A DNA stretch of 57,357 nucleotides from Rhodothermales bacterium (lineage in GTDB: Bacteria > Bacteroidota > Rhodothermia > Rhodothermales > JAHQVL01), in NCBI GenBank assembly GCA_034439735.1, contig JAWXAX010000061.1:1-57357 (forward strand), in the 5' to 3' direction. Below the pieces are notes generated by a model that did no database searches, was not told the origin of the DNA, and was given only the letters and a program-made list of their open reading frames with translations. The translations under genes and the position numbers were made by a program. Shown piece by piece: positions 33,644 to 41,334 of the stretch. The stretch's first letter is position 1. Every line of letters begins with the position of its first letter.

Positions 33644-35533
33644 TTACCGGGCGATGATCGGGAGCCGGATGTGCGACGGGTACGCGGCCGAGGAATGAAC
33701 CGTATTCCGGGCCTCCACTCCCTCTACCTCATCATAATTGTTGCCGCCCGTATTCAGGTTGCGCATGAAACGCGGGAAGTTGCTGCTTGAGATCTCGATC
33801 CGAATACGGTGCCCCGGGTTGAAGTAATTGCTGGTCGTGAGGGGTCCCACCTCGAGCGGATACACCTCGCCGGCTTCCATAAACACCTCGCGGTCGTACC
33901 CCTCGCGGTACCGCACGCGCTGGATGGTTTCATCCAGGTTGTACGCCTTCCCATCCGGATATACATCCAGCAGCTTCACGGTAAAGTCGGTGTCCCGGGC
34001 GTCGGACGAGACGTAGAGGGTCAAGTCGATCGAGCCGGACACCTCGACGCCTTCCGCGAAAGGTTCGGTGGTATAGACGAGCACATCCTGCCGGGCCTCT
34101 ATCTTTCGCTGGTCGAACGACCCGCCCTGGATCGCGTTGCCGGTGCAGCACACGTTGCCGCCATAGGAGGGCACGGGGTTCATGGGATCGTAGACGAACG
34201 TGTCCGGCCGGTCGCCGCGCGCCGGCGGGCGGGTCGTGGTCAGCCGGCCGTCTCCGTACAGGCTGTTCGCCGCACCTCCGCTTTCCAGATAATAGGTCGC
34301 GACGGTCGCCTCTGGCGGAGGCCAGGCCTCGGCGGTATTCCACACGTTGCTGCCCATCGTGAAGTACTTCACCCGCGGCATGGCCGCGCGTTGGCCGGCA
34401 TCCTCCCCCTTCAGCCAGAGGTCGAACCAGCCGTACGTGAGCGCGTCGTAATCGAGCCGCGCATCCCCCATGCTCCGCTCGCCGACGATGGTGTTTTCGG
34501 TTGCCCGTTTGAAGCCGCAATGCAGCGTCGGGGCGATCACCAGGTACTGGTTGTCGGCAATCTCCGGCGCGGCTGTCTGGCGGACGTGGTTAAACAGGGC
34601 GATATTGGGCCCGGTGGACACATCGTACCACGAGGCAAACCACATGGTGGGCTTATTAAACGGCATGTCGTCGTGGTAGAGCCCGCCGGCGTACCAGGCC
34701 GGGTCGTTCGGCTTACGCCGGATCATGTCTTCGTAGACACCCACCGGGCCATCGACGCTTTTGATGAGATCCATCACGGGGAGGTGGTAAAACGCCTTGG
34801 ACCAGTCGACTTCCGGCCGCTCCGGCGCCAGGTCGAACGAGCGGGAGATCCGGATCAGATCCTCCTGGGAGACGTCTGCTTCAAAACTCGGCCGGGCGAC
34901 ATCGTTCTGGACGCCGTAGAGCCAGGAGAAAAACAGCATCTGCTCGGCCCCGCCGCGGTACCAGTTGCCCTGCTCGTACCAGTCGCCGATCCGGCCCACG
35001 CCGGCGCCGTACCCCTGCGCCACCATCGCCGCGAGCGCCGGATGGTCCTGCGAAGCCACCGCCATCTGCCACTCGGCCGTCGACGAACACCCGATCGCTC
35101 CTACCTTTCCGTTAGACCACGGCTGGCCGGCCATCCAGGTGAAGGCATCGTCGCCGTCGGTGAGCGGCGTGCCCAGGATGTCCCACTCGCCTTCCGAGAA
35201 GAAGCGCCCGCGTTCGTTCTGGACGACGTAGGCATAGCCGCGTTTGACCGCGTCGAGGGCGGCGCGGTACGTGCCGGCGTTTTCCTCGCCGTCTCGCCAG
35301 CTGTTGAAGTTGTAAGGGGTTCGGGAAAAGATGACCGGGACGGGGCCGCCACTTTTCGGCCGGTAGATGTCCGTCGCGAGGCGGACGCCGTCGCGCATCG
35401 GCATCATCACCTTCTGATCGATGACGGCGATGGCCTCGAGTTCGGCGCGGGGGTTGTCCTGGGCGCGGGCGGCGGGAATGAGGAGGAGGCCGGCAAGGAT
35501 CCAGCCGGCGAGGCATCGGATCGAAGATTTCAT
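33644..35533 (-). CDS. CocE/NonD-type alpha/beta hydrolase, secreted
   Basis: A 629-residue secreted hydrolase with a signal peptide ([14 protein letters not shown]). It is a second CocE / X-Pro dipeptidyl-peptidase superfamily member in this window. The N-terminal part reads [32 protein letters not shown] and [14 protein letters not shown]. The nucleophile elbow is [14 protein letters not shown] instead of the GxSYxG form seen in the 15881 protein. The acid lies in [16 protein letters not shown] and the His in [11 protein letters not shown]. The C-terminal jelly-roll has [38 protein letters not shown] and [19 protein letters not shown]. This elbow is found in the YitM/glutaryl-7-ACA-acylase-like branch, so the substrates may differ. 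I used ATG 35533; the longer open frame to 35605 lacks a signal peptide. Confidence 0.92.
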   Translation of the reverse strand: MKSSIRCLAGWILAGLLLIPAARAQDNPRAELEAIAVIDQKVMMPMRDGVRLATDIYRPKSGGPVPVIFSRTPYNFNSWRDGEENAGTYRAALDAVKRGYAYVVQNERGRFFSEGEWDILGTPLTDGDDAFTWMAGQPWSNGKVGAIGCSSTAEWQMAVASQDHPALAAMVAQGYGAGVGRIGDWYEQGNWYRGGAEQMLFFSWLYGVQNDVARPSFEADVSQEDLIRISRSFDLAPERPEVDWSKAFYHLPVMDLIKSVDGPVGVYEDMIRRKPNDPAWYAGGLYHDDMPFNKPTMWFASWYDVSTGPNIALFNHVRQTAAPEIADNQYLVIAPTLHCGFKRATENTIVGERSMGDARLDYDALTYGWFDLWLKGEDAGQRAAMPRVKYFTMGSNVWNTAEAWPPPEATVATYYLESGGAANSLYGDGRLTTTRPPARGDRPDTFVYDPMNPVPSYGGNVCCTGNAIQGGSFDQRKIEARQDVLVYTTEPFAEGVEVSGSIDLTLYVSSDARDTDFTVKLLDVYPDGKAYNLDETIQRVRYREGYDREVFMEAGEVYPLEVGPLTTSNYFNPGHRIRIEISSSNFPRFMRNLNTGGNNYDEVEGVEARNTVHSSAAYPSHIRLPIIAR

Positions 35534-36419
35534 GGCGGTACCGCTCTGGTTCAGCCCGTAACCTACAACCCGCGGCGGACTTTGGCATCCCCCACCCCGG
35601 TGCACGTCAAAACATCATTTTCGGAGCCAGTACAAGACAAGATTACCCGGCCTCTGCGGCGTGACCTTGATCACGGCAACGGGAGCAGCTATATCCGATC
35701 TCTCTTACGTTGACGCGTTCGAAGGGTCAAAGCAGGGTCGGTTGGGCCTTTATCAAACCATGAGAACGGCAACGTTAAATCAGGTTCAAATCCATGCCCG
35801 TAGGCCGACAAGCGGATGGTGCCATCCATTGGAGCCAGAACCGCTACATATTCTCGTGATGCTACTCCGCGTCTCCGCGGGAGCCTTATTTTTCTATTCG
35901 GTCAAGGGGATGGGGATGTTCCCGCGGAGGCGCGGAGTATCGTTTTGCGCATGGCTCGGCATGAACGCTTACGAACACTGCAAATGGGGCATTACGCTTA
36001 TTTACGGTATTTCATAACGCAACGAGAAGGAGATCCGGTATACTCCCGCTTAAGCGCTTCCCGGGATAGGCCTCTAGCGAGGCCACGAGCTGCGCCAGAC
36101 AGGTCGGAAACAGTTCGCTACGCTGGTCGATGCGAAGGAGAAATTCCCCCCTGGCCAAGGACATGTGTGGCACTGAGATTGTAGGGGGAGATGGTTTCCG
36201 GCAATTCAGCCTGCCGTACATCATACGTGAAACGCCTGGACGTACCGTTGGGGACGCTCAGTCGGAATCGCGGCATCCATCCGGTTGTTTTATGAGGGAT
36301 GTCAAAGCGCGCATGAGGACACACACGTTGCGTTCTCCCACCACCCATGTAGCCGCATCAGACGCCCAGGACTACGATATAGCTAGCGTCCCCGTAATTC
36401 TCCGCTTCTCACCCACACG
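35534..36419. other. Long non-coding gap, 886 bases
   Basis: It separates divergent genes and is unusually long and AT-richer than its surroundings. It contains the inverted repeat at 35863-35939 and small stems such as GGCCTC/GAGGCC near 36069-36084. Several short open frames (for example 36012-36224 minus, 35661-36017 plus) show no recognisable protein features. It may contain decayed genes, but I could not identify any. Confidence 0.55.
35863..35939. repeat. Inverted repeat ACTCCGCGTCTCCGCGGGA, 19-bp arms
   Basis: The left arm (about 35864-35882) and right arm (about 35920-35938, TCCCGCGGAGGCGCGGAGT) pair with one mismatch across a 37-base AT-richer spacer. The layout resembles the bipartite elements elsewhere in the window but the sequence family is different. 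One copy only here. Confidence 0.65.
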
Positions 36420-37988
36420 ATGGCCTATTTCAACATTCTGCTCTTCCTGATCGGGTTCGCCGTACCCATCGCTTCCTTTGCCGACACGTTTTACGTCGAC
36501 CCGGCCGGCAATGATAGCAATCCGGGCACCTCCGCGCGACCCTTTCGCACGATCGCTCACGCCGTGAAGCAGGTGTCTCCAGGCGATACGGTGCTGGTGA
36601 GAAACGGCGTGTACCGGGAGAAGGTCATCATCTCGCGTTCGGGAACGCCGGATCGGTATATCGTACTCAAAGCCGTGAACCAGGGTGGGGCTAAAGTCGA
36701 AGTCGCTGAAACCGGCAAAACAGATGGAATCAAGATCGCGGCCAACTACGTGACGGTGGATGGGTTCGAGGTGTACGACCCGAATCCCGGCCCGGGAAGA
36801 ACCGGCAATTGCATCACCGTCTGGGAGAATCATCACGTCAATATCTTGAACAACCGGGTGCACGGCTGTGGCGCCGCCGGCATTCAGGTAGGCCGATGCG
36901 ACCATATCCTCATCGAAAACAACGTCGCCTACGGCAACGCCAAATATAACCCCAGTCAATCCAGCGGTATCGGGCTCTATCAAGCGCGCTCGGTCGATAA
37001 CGCACCAGGCTACCACATCATCGTGCGAAACAACCGGAGCTACGACAACATCAACCTGGTTTTTGCAAGCTTTAAGCCCGGAGAAACGACAGATGGAAAC
37101 GGCATCATCCTCGATAATTTTTATAACGAGGGCGACACGAACGTGAAGTACCCGCACCGCACGCTGATAGAAAACAACCTGATTTACAACAACGGCGGAA
37201 AAGGGCTCCACGTGTTCAAAAGCGACCATGTGGATGTATTCAACAACACGGTGTATCACAACAACAAAGACACCCAAAGTACCGCTACCTGGCGAGGCGA
37301 GTTGAGCCTGGTTTACTCGAAAGATACCGTATGGCGAAATAACATCGGCGTTGCCAAACCCGGGGCGGGGGTGTTGTCCTGGAACCGCGCGCTCCTGATC
37401 GCCCGATCTGAAGAGATGGTCTGGGAAAAGAACCTTTCTTTTGACGGAACACCCGGGAATGAATCGATCAATTTCAGCGGCACGTCGGTCGATCTGACAG
37501 ACCTGAAAGGCAATCTGTTGGGTGTCAGTCCCGGGATGAATGATCCTCAAAAGGGCAAATTCGATCTTCGAGCAGACAGCCCCGCCCTCGATGCCGGCAG
37601 CAATCGGATCGTCTCTTTTTGGGATATCGATTACAAAACGAGAAACGCCAGCTCCGTGGATATCGGCGCGTTCGAGCATGGGGGGATATTGGCTACCGGG
37701 ATCGATCCCGAACCCCCTCAGGTTACGGATCTGCCGCAGGCGACGAGTTATCCCAATCCGTTTTCAGGCGAGGTCACCGTCACCTACCACCTCTCTCGTC
37801 CTGCTCCAGTGCGTCTCGAGATCTTCAATGCGCTGGGCCAGCATATGGCGACGGTCGTCGATGCTGAAAAACCAACCGGTGAGCATACGGCGCATTTCAG
37901 CGGCAGCCATCTACCCAATGGCGTGTATTATTACCGGATTTTTGCCGGCAACGCTACATGGACGAAGGCTATGATTCTGGCGAGATAA
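36420..37988 (+). CDS. Secreted right-handed beta-helix protein, type IX cargo
   Basis: A 522-residue protein with a signal peptide (LLFLIGFAVPIASFA). It begins DTFYVDPAGNDSNPGTSARPFRTI, the DUF1565-type opening of parallel beta-helix proteins, then continues with regularly spaced strands: NYVTVDGFEVYD, HHVNILNNRVHGCGAAGIQV, DHILIENNVAYGNA, YHIIVRNNRSYDN, HRTLIENNLIYNNGGKGLHV and HVDVFNNTVYHNN. These N-ladder turns are typical of pectate-lyase-like or alginate/chondroitin-lyase-like folds. Residues about 440-522 are a type IX sorting domain (ATSYPNPFSGEVTVTYHLS ... GVYYYRIFAG). It is probably an extracellular polysaccharide lyase, epimerase or binding protein; catalytic residues cannot be assigned by eye. 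Confidence 0.88.
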   Translation: MAYFNILLFLIGFAVPIASFADTFYVDPAGNDSNPGTSARPFRTIAHAVKQVSPGDTVLVRNGVYREKVIISRSGTPDRYIVLKAVNQGGAKVEVAETGKTDGIKIAANYVTVDGFEVYDPNPGPGRTGNCITVWENHHVNILNNRVHGCGAAGIQVGRCDHILIENNVAYGNAKYNPSQSSGIGLYQARSVDNAPGYHIIVRNNRSYDNINLVFASFKPGETTDGNGIILDNFYNEGDTNVKYPHRTLIENNLIYNNGGKGLHVFKSDHVDVFNNTVYHNNKDTQSTATWRGELSLVYSKDTVWRNNIGVAKPGAGVLSWNRALLIARSEEMVWEKNLSFDGTPGNESINFSGTSVDLTDLKGNLLGVSPGMNDPQKGKFDLRADSPALDAGSNRIVSFWDIDYKTRNASSVDIGAFEHGGILATGIDPEPPQVTDLPQATSYPNPFSGEVTVTYHLSRPAPVRLEIFNALGQHMATVVDAEKPTGEHTAHFSGSHLPNGVYYYRIFAGNATWTKAMILAR

Positions 37989-38042
37989 GTATGCGGTGAG
38001 TCCTGATCTATCCAGCCAGGCGACTAAAAATCACCTTTCCAG

Positions 38043-38210
38043 TGGCGGAAACAGTTCTTCGAGCAGGGCGCCGCCGCCTTCAAGTCGTCCCGGCCGAATC
38101 CCTCCGTCCGGCAGTATCCGGGCGAGGGATATCGCCGAATCACCTACATGATGCTCGACCGCAACATCGTGGCCGTCAGCCCGGCCAGTATGTACCGGGT
38201 GCTCAAATGA
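38043..38210 (+). pseudogene. IS3-type transposase relic (internal deletion)
   Basis: A 55-codon frame lacks a start and ends with a stop at 38208. It reads WRKQFFEQGAAAF, as near the C-terminus of an IS3-family OrfA-like helix-turn-helix, followed almost directly by YRRITYMMLDRNIVAVSP and YRVLK from an early part of the integrase-type OrfB. The several dozen residues between and all the DDE catalytic part are missing. It is a deleted mobile-element remnant next to the MazF gene stop at 38213. Confidence 0.65.
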
Positions 38211-38212
38211 TG

Positions 38213-38569
38213 TCACAGCGCCAACAACAGGCGCAGCCGGCTCTCTACGGCTTGCATCGTCGATTCGCTCACGCGTCCCCATCTTTCTACAAACCGTGCC
38301 TCGGTCGACAACGAACGAATATCTTCACACTTAACGTAACTGGGGTTTTTTAATCCTCCTTCAGGCGGCGTGATGAGAACATGGCTCGGAATTCCTTTCC
38401 GGACCGATGTGATGGGCAATACAATGGCGAGTTCCGCCGGCCCATGATTCAACGGATTTACCGAGATCACCAGACACGGGCGTTTGCCCTGTTGTTCATG
38501 ACCCAATGTCGGGTTGAGATTAACCAGCCATATGTCGCCTCGGTCCGGCCTAATCTGTGACATGCTCAT
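38213..38569 (-). CDS. mazF: MazF/PemK-type endoribonuclease toxin
   Basis: A 118-residue toxin of the MazF/PemK/Kid family. Family motifs are IRPDRGDIWLVNLNPTLGHEQQGKRPCLVIS, LAIVLPITS and SYVKCEDIRSLSTEAR. Members cut mRNA at short sequences when freed from their antitoxin. The start (38569) overlaps the 3' end of the upstream antitoxin gene by 20 bases, the usual type II arrangement. The 3' end lies two bases from a transposase relic, suggesting that the module arrived or survived within mobile DNA. The product is of normal length, with no visible lesions. Confidence 0.93.
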   Translation of the reverse strand: MSMSQIRPDRGDIWLVNLNPTLGHEQQGKRPCLVISVNPLNHGPAELAIVLPITSVRKGIPSHVLITPPEGGLKNPSYVKCEDIRSLSTEARFVERWGRVSESTMQAVESRLRLLLAL

Positions 38570-38810
38570 CGCCCTGATTATCCATCAACGTGACATCCCA
38601 GCTTCCTCGTTCGGCGATCTCCTCTTGCCATGCCGTACTATCCGCCTTTAACGCCGCATACGCTTCGTTAAATTCCTGGAAGAAATGATCACGCTCCCAG
38701 GCACCAACAATCTCGTCGAGCGCCTCGACCAGCGAGACACCTCTTCGATCGGATAGCAGTTTAAGAATGCGATGCGCTTCGGGACTTACACGAATGGTGG
38801 TGGTAGCCAT
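38550..38810 (-). CDS. Antitoxin partner of the MazF-type toxin
   Basis: An 86-residue protein starting at ATG 38810 (MATTTIRVSPEAHRIL). The first 45 residues look like a ribbon-helix-helix DNA-binding domain (TTIRVSPEAHRILKLLSDRRGVSLVEALDEIV). The acidic C-terminus (FNEAYAALKADSTAWQEEIAERGSWDVTL) is the likely toxin-wrapping part and matches antitoxins of PemK-type pairs. It should repress its own operon and neutralise the 38213 toxin, with which it overlaps. An earlier ATG (38834) would add eight residues without similarity. Confidence 0.85.
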   Translation of the reverse strand: MATTTIRVSPEAHRILKLLSDRRGVSLVEALDEIVGAWERDHFFQEFNEAYAALKADSTAWQEEIAERGSWDVTLMDNQGDEHVTD

Positions 38811-38878
38811 GATCGACAGATCGGGTTGTTGCATGTGTGTATACAGGTTTGATTACACAAGCGTATCCACGATGTTTC

Positions 38879-38950
38879 TCACCCTCCCCCCTGCCCCCAC
38901 TTCCGGTCCAGCGCGCGGTATTGGATGGCCTCGGATATATGATCAGTCCA
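38879..38950 (-). pseudogene. Displaced second 3' end of comM
   Basis: On the minus strand, the bases read SEAIQYRALDRKWGQGG and a TGA stop, matching the C-terminus of the intact ComM protein 740 bases away (39621-41174). All four differences over these 17 codons are synonymous. The rest of the gene is absent. The copy stands just downstream of a toxin-antitoxin pair, so that pair is bracketed by two comM ends. It behaves like the displaced target end left when a cassette inserts at the 3' end of a gene. Confidence 0.85.
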
Positions 38951-38962
38951 TCACTGCCGCGG

Positions 38963-39361
38963 TTAATTCCCTTTCAACCTATGCGAATCCATGACATGAA
39001 GTCCTTCCACGAAGTCAAAATCCTTTAAATTCCGAGTGATAAGCACCATTTCATGCTCAATAGCCGATGCCGCGATGACGGCGTCGGGCAATTTGATCCT
39101 GTACTGGCGCTTGAGCGCTATTGTCCTCCTGGCGATCTGGTCCGTGAGCGCTAAAATGGGGCATGCGGCAACAAATGCTTCAAGTTGCTCCATCTCTTGC
39201 TGCGGCACAAAGTATCCCAGCAGCTCGATCTGGTTGATAACGGAAAGATACCCCGACTGAGTCCGTACGTGGTCCTCCAACCACTGGCTTGCATCAGGAG
39301 GAAGCATCCCCCCTAGAAACTCAATAACCGCATTGGTATCGATCAAGCAGGGCGTTCCCAT
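38963..39361 (-). CDS. PIN-domain ribonuclease toxin (VapC type)
   Basis: A 132-residue PIN-domain protein with the metal-binding acids of VapC-type toxins: LIDTNAVIEFLGG (Asp8), VINQIELLGYF (Glu about 47), KLPDAVIAASAI (Asp about 94) and LITRNLKDFDFVEGL (Asp about 113). It should be a Mg2+-dependent ribonuclease aimed at tRNA or rRNA. Its start overlaps the 3' end of the antitoxin gene by 19 bases. The pair lies in the short interval between comM and the comM 3' remnant. Confidence 0.93.
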   Translation of the reverse strand: MGTPCLIDTNAVIEFLGGMLPPDASQWLEDHVRTQSGYLSVINQIELLGYFVPQQEMEQLEAFVAACPILALTDQIARRTIALKRQYRIKLPDAVIAASAIEHEMVLITRNLKDFDFVEGLHVMDSHRLKGN

Positions 39362-39606
39362 TCTTCTCGGCTCGCATCAAGCTGCTGTAAGAGACGTACC
39401 GCGGTCTGCCTGGAAATACTGCCGCCCCAAGGGTCTAGAGGATGAGGTGCCGTCACAGCTGGCGAATCTGGGATCATGCGCACCAGATGGAGTTGCTCCA
39501 GCTGTTGGATGAGCTGTAACGCACGTTCATGGAGCAGCTCAATCGTTATGCGTTGCATGAATGGACCTATTGGTTCGATCTGTTGCATTGTTTCTAATGG
39601 TTTCAT
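39343..39606 (-). CDS. Antitoxin partner of the PIN-domain toxin
   Basis: A protein of about 87 residues (start ATG 39606; a later ATG at 39558, MQRITIELLHERAL, has a better-placed AGG and may be the true start). The core MQRITIELLHERALQLIQQLEQLHLVRMI is like the short antitoxins that pair with PIN toxins in Bacteroidota and cyanobacteria: one strand plus one helix ending in a basic/hydrophobic stretch, followed by a Ser/Pro-rich tail. DNA binding is likely but no classical domain is evident. It begins 15 bases after the comM stop on the same strand, so it may partly depend on comM transcription. Confidence 0.75.
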   Translation of the reverse strand: MKPLETMQQIEPIGPFMQRITIELLHERALQLIQQLEQLHLVRMIPDSPAVTAPHPLDPWGGSISRQTAVRLLQQLDASREEWERPA

Positions 39607-39620
39607 GTACGCAGTGATGT

Positions 39621-41174
39621 TCAGGAGGCTCCCCCCTGTCCCCACTTCCGGTCCAACGCGCGGTACTGGATGGCCTCCGAGACGTGCTCCGGGCGGACGG
39701 ACTCGGCGCCAGACAGGTCCGCGATTGTCCGGCTCACCTTCAGGATCCGGTCGTACGCCCGGGCGCTGAGCCCGAGGCGTTGGATGGCCATCTTCATGAG
39801 TTGCTTGCTCTCGGCATCGAGCGCGCAGTGCTGGCGGACGAGTCGGGTGCTCATCTGGGCGTTGCAGTAGACGCCGGCCTGGCCGGCAAACCGCGCCTGC
39901 TGCCGCTCCCGGGCCGCCAGCACCCTCAATCGCACGTCGGCGGACGACTCCCCGTCTCGCCGGCTGCTCATCTCGTCGAACGAGACCGGCATCACGTCCA
40001 CATGCACGTCGATCCGGTCCAGCAACGGGCCGCTGATCTTAGACAGGTATCGCTGAACCTGCACCGGGGCACACACACACGCCCGCGACGGGTCGGTCAG
40101 ATGCCCGCACGGACAGGGGTTCATCGAGGCGACGAGCATAAACCGCGCGGGGTAGTCCACGGACACCCGCGCCCGGCTGATGGTGATCCGGCCTTCCTCC
40201 AGGGGTTGCCGCATGACCTCCAGCACCTGGCGTTTAAACTCGGGCAGTTCATCCAGAAATAGGATCCCGTTATGGGCGCAGGAGATCTCGCCCGGGCGCG
40301 GGTTGACGCCGCCGCCGCACAGGCCGGCGTCGGAAATCGTGTGGTGCGGCGACCGGAACGGGCGCGTGGCGACCAGGCCCGTGCGGGTGGAAAGGGTGCC
40401 GCTGACGGAGTGGATCTTGGTCGTCTCCAGCGCCTCGTCGATCGTCAGCGGCGGCAAGATGGTGGGCAGCCGGCGGGCCAGCATCGTTTTCCCGGAACCC
40501 GGGGCGCCGACCAGCAGCACATTATGCCCGCCGGCCGCCGCCACTTCGAGCGCGCGTTTTACGCCCTCCTGCCCGCGAACATCGGCGAAGTCGATGTCGT
40601 ACTGCCGCGCCTGCTCGAACAGCTGGCTGATATCCCGCCGGTACGGCGCTGGCCCCGGCGCGCAGCCAGAAAGCAGGGCGTAGGCGTCGCGCAGTCGGGT
40701 GATCGGGTACACGTCGATGCCCTCGACGATGGCGGCCTCCGGCGCGTTTTCCGCCGGCACCAGCACGGCCCGCTTCCCCTCGGCCCGCGCGCGGAGGGTG
40801 ATCGGCAACGCGCCCCGGATGGGGCGGACGTCCCCGTTCAGCGCCAGCTCGCCGGCGATAAACAGCTCGTCAAGCGCCGCCTGGGTGATGGACTCGTCCG
40901 CCGTCGCGATCACCCCCATCGCAATCGGCAGGTCGAACGCTGTACCCTCCTTGCGCACGTCCGCCGGCGCCAGGTTCACCGTGATCCGGCCCGTCGGTCG
41001 CGGAAGACCATTCGAGCGCAACGCGGTCAGGATCCGCTCCTGGCTCTCCCGCACCGCCCCATCGGGCAGCCCGACCATGATGTACTTCGGCACCCCGCCC
41101 CGGGTGTGCACCTCGATTTCGATGGGAAACGCATCAACGCCAATAACGGTGCTGCTCCAGACGCGTGATAACAT
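39621..41174 (-). CDS. comM: ComM/YifB-type AAA+ helicase (Mg chelatase-like)
   Basis: A complete 517-residue ComM protein. The N-terminal Lon-protease-like domain (VDAFPIEIEVHTRGGVPKYIMVGLPDGAVRES, residues about 10-175) precedes the AAA+ domain with Walker A GAPGSGKT (223-230), Walker B ILFLDELPEF and the zinc-type NPCPCGHL / ACVCAP pair. The C-terminal Mg_chelatase_C helix bundle ends SEAIQYRALDRKWGQGGAS. ComM is a hexameric branch-migration helicase aiding integration of transforming DNA; the comM gene is also a known insertion hot spot for resistance islands in Acinetobacter. Here the gene is intact, but a second copy of its 3' end lies at 38879, beyond a toxin-antitoxin pair. Confidence 0.95.
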   Translation of the reverse strand: MLSRVWSSTVIGVDAFPIEIEVHTRGGVPKYIMVGLPDGAVRESQERILTALRSNGLPRPTGRITVNLAPADVRKEGTAFDLPIAMGVIATADESITQAALDELFIAGELALNGDVRPIRGALPITLRARAEGKRAVLVPAENAPEAAIVEGIDVYPITRLRDAYALLSGCAPGPAPYRRDISQLFEQARQYDIDFADVRGQEGVKRALEVAAAGGHNVLLVGAPGSGKTMLARRLPTILPPLTIDEALETTKIHSVSGTLSTRTGLVATRPFRSPHHTISDAGLCGGGVNPRPGEISCAHNGILFLDELPEFKRQVLEVMRQPLEEGRITISRARVSVDYPARFMLVASMNPCPCGHLTDPSRACVCAPVQVQRYLSKISGPLLDRIDVHVDVMPVSFDEMSSRRDGESSADVRLRVLAARERQQARFAGQAGVYCNAQMSTRLVRQHCALDAESKQLMKMAIQRLGLSARAYDRILKVSRTIADLSGAESVRPEHVSEAIQYRALDRKWGQGGAS

Positions 41175-41254
41175 GGGATGGTCTTTTTATATATAGACAA
41201 TCCCGATAGCGCCGGCGTACCGTGGGGGTTCAAAATTTAATGTTCGCGTTTTAA

Positions 41255-41300
41255 CCCGGGTTACGGCCGCCGGGGGGCGCGGGGGGCGGCCTAACCCGGG
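41255..41300. repeat. Large GC stem-loop CCCGGGTTA...TAACCCGGG
   Basis: CCCGGGTTACGGCCGCC (41255-41271) pairs with GGCGGCCTAACCCGGG (41285-41300) with one bulged C. It lies between comM and the polyferredoxin gene on the minus strand, after the 41307 stem. It may end polyferredoxin transcription or shield the transcript. Confidence 0.65.
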
Positions 41301-41306
41301 CTCCTA

Positions 41307-41334
41307 GCGTATCAATCCGGCAGGATTGATACGC
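41307..41334 (-). terminator. Stem-loop spanning the polyferredoxin stop codon
   Basis: GCGTATCAATCC (41307-41318) pairs exactly with GGATTGATACGC (41323-41334). The stop codon of the polyferredoxin gene (41312-41314) is inside the stem, so the final codons are part of the hairpin. There is no T tract, so its role in termination or mRNA stability is inferred. Confidence 0.5.

Noticed and set aside
33809-35713. A 634-codon plus-strand gene
   Set aside because: It is antisense to the CocE-type hydrolase, whose motifs are unambiguous.
35661-36017. A 118-codon gene in the long gap
   Set aside because: It crosses the inverted repeat and shows no signal, domain or codon pattern like neighbouring genes.
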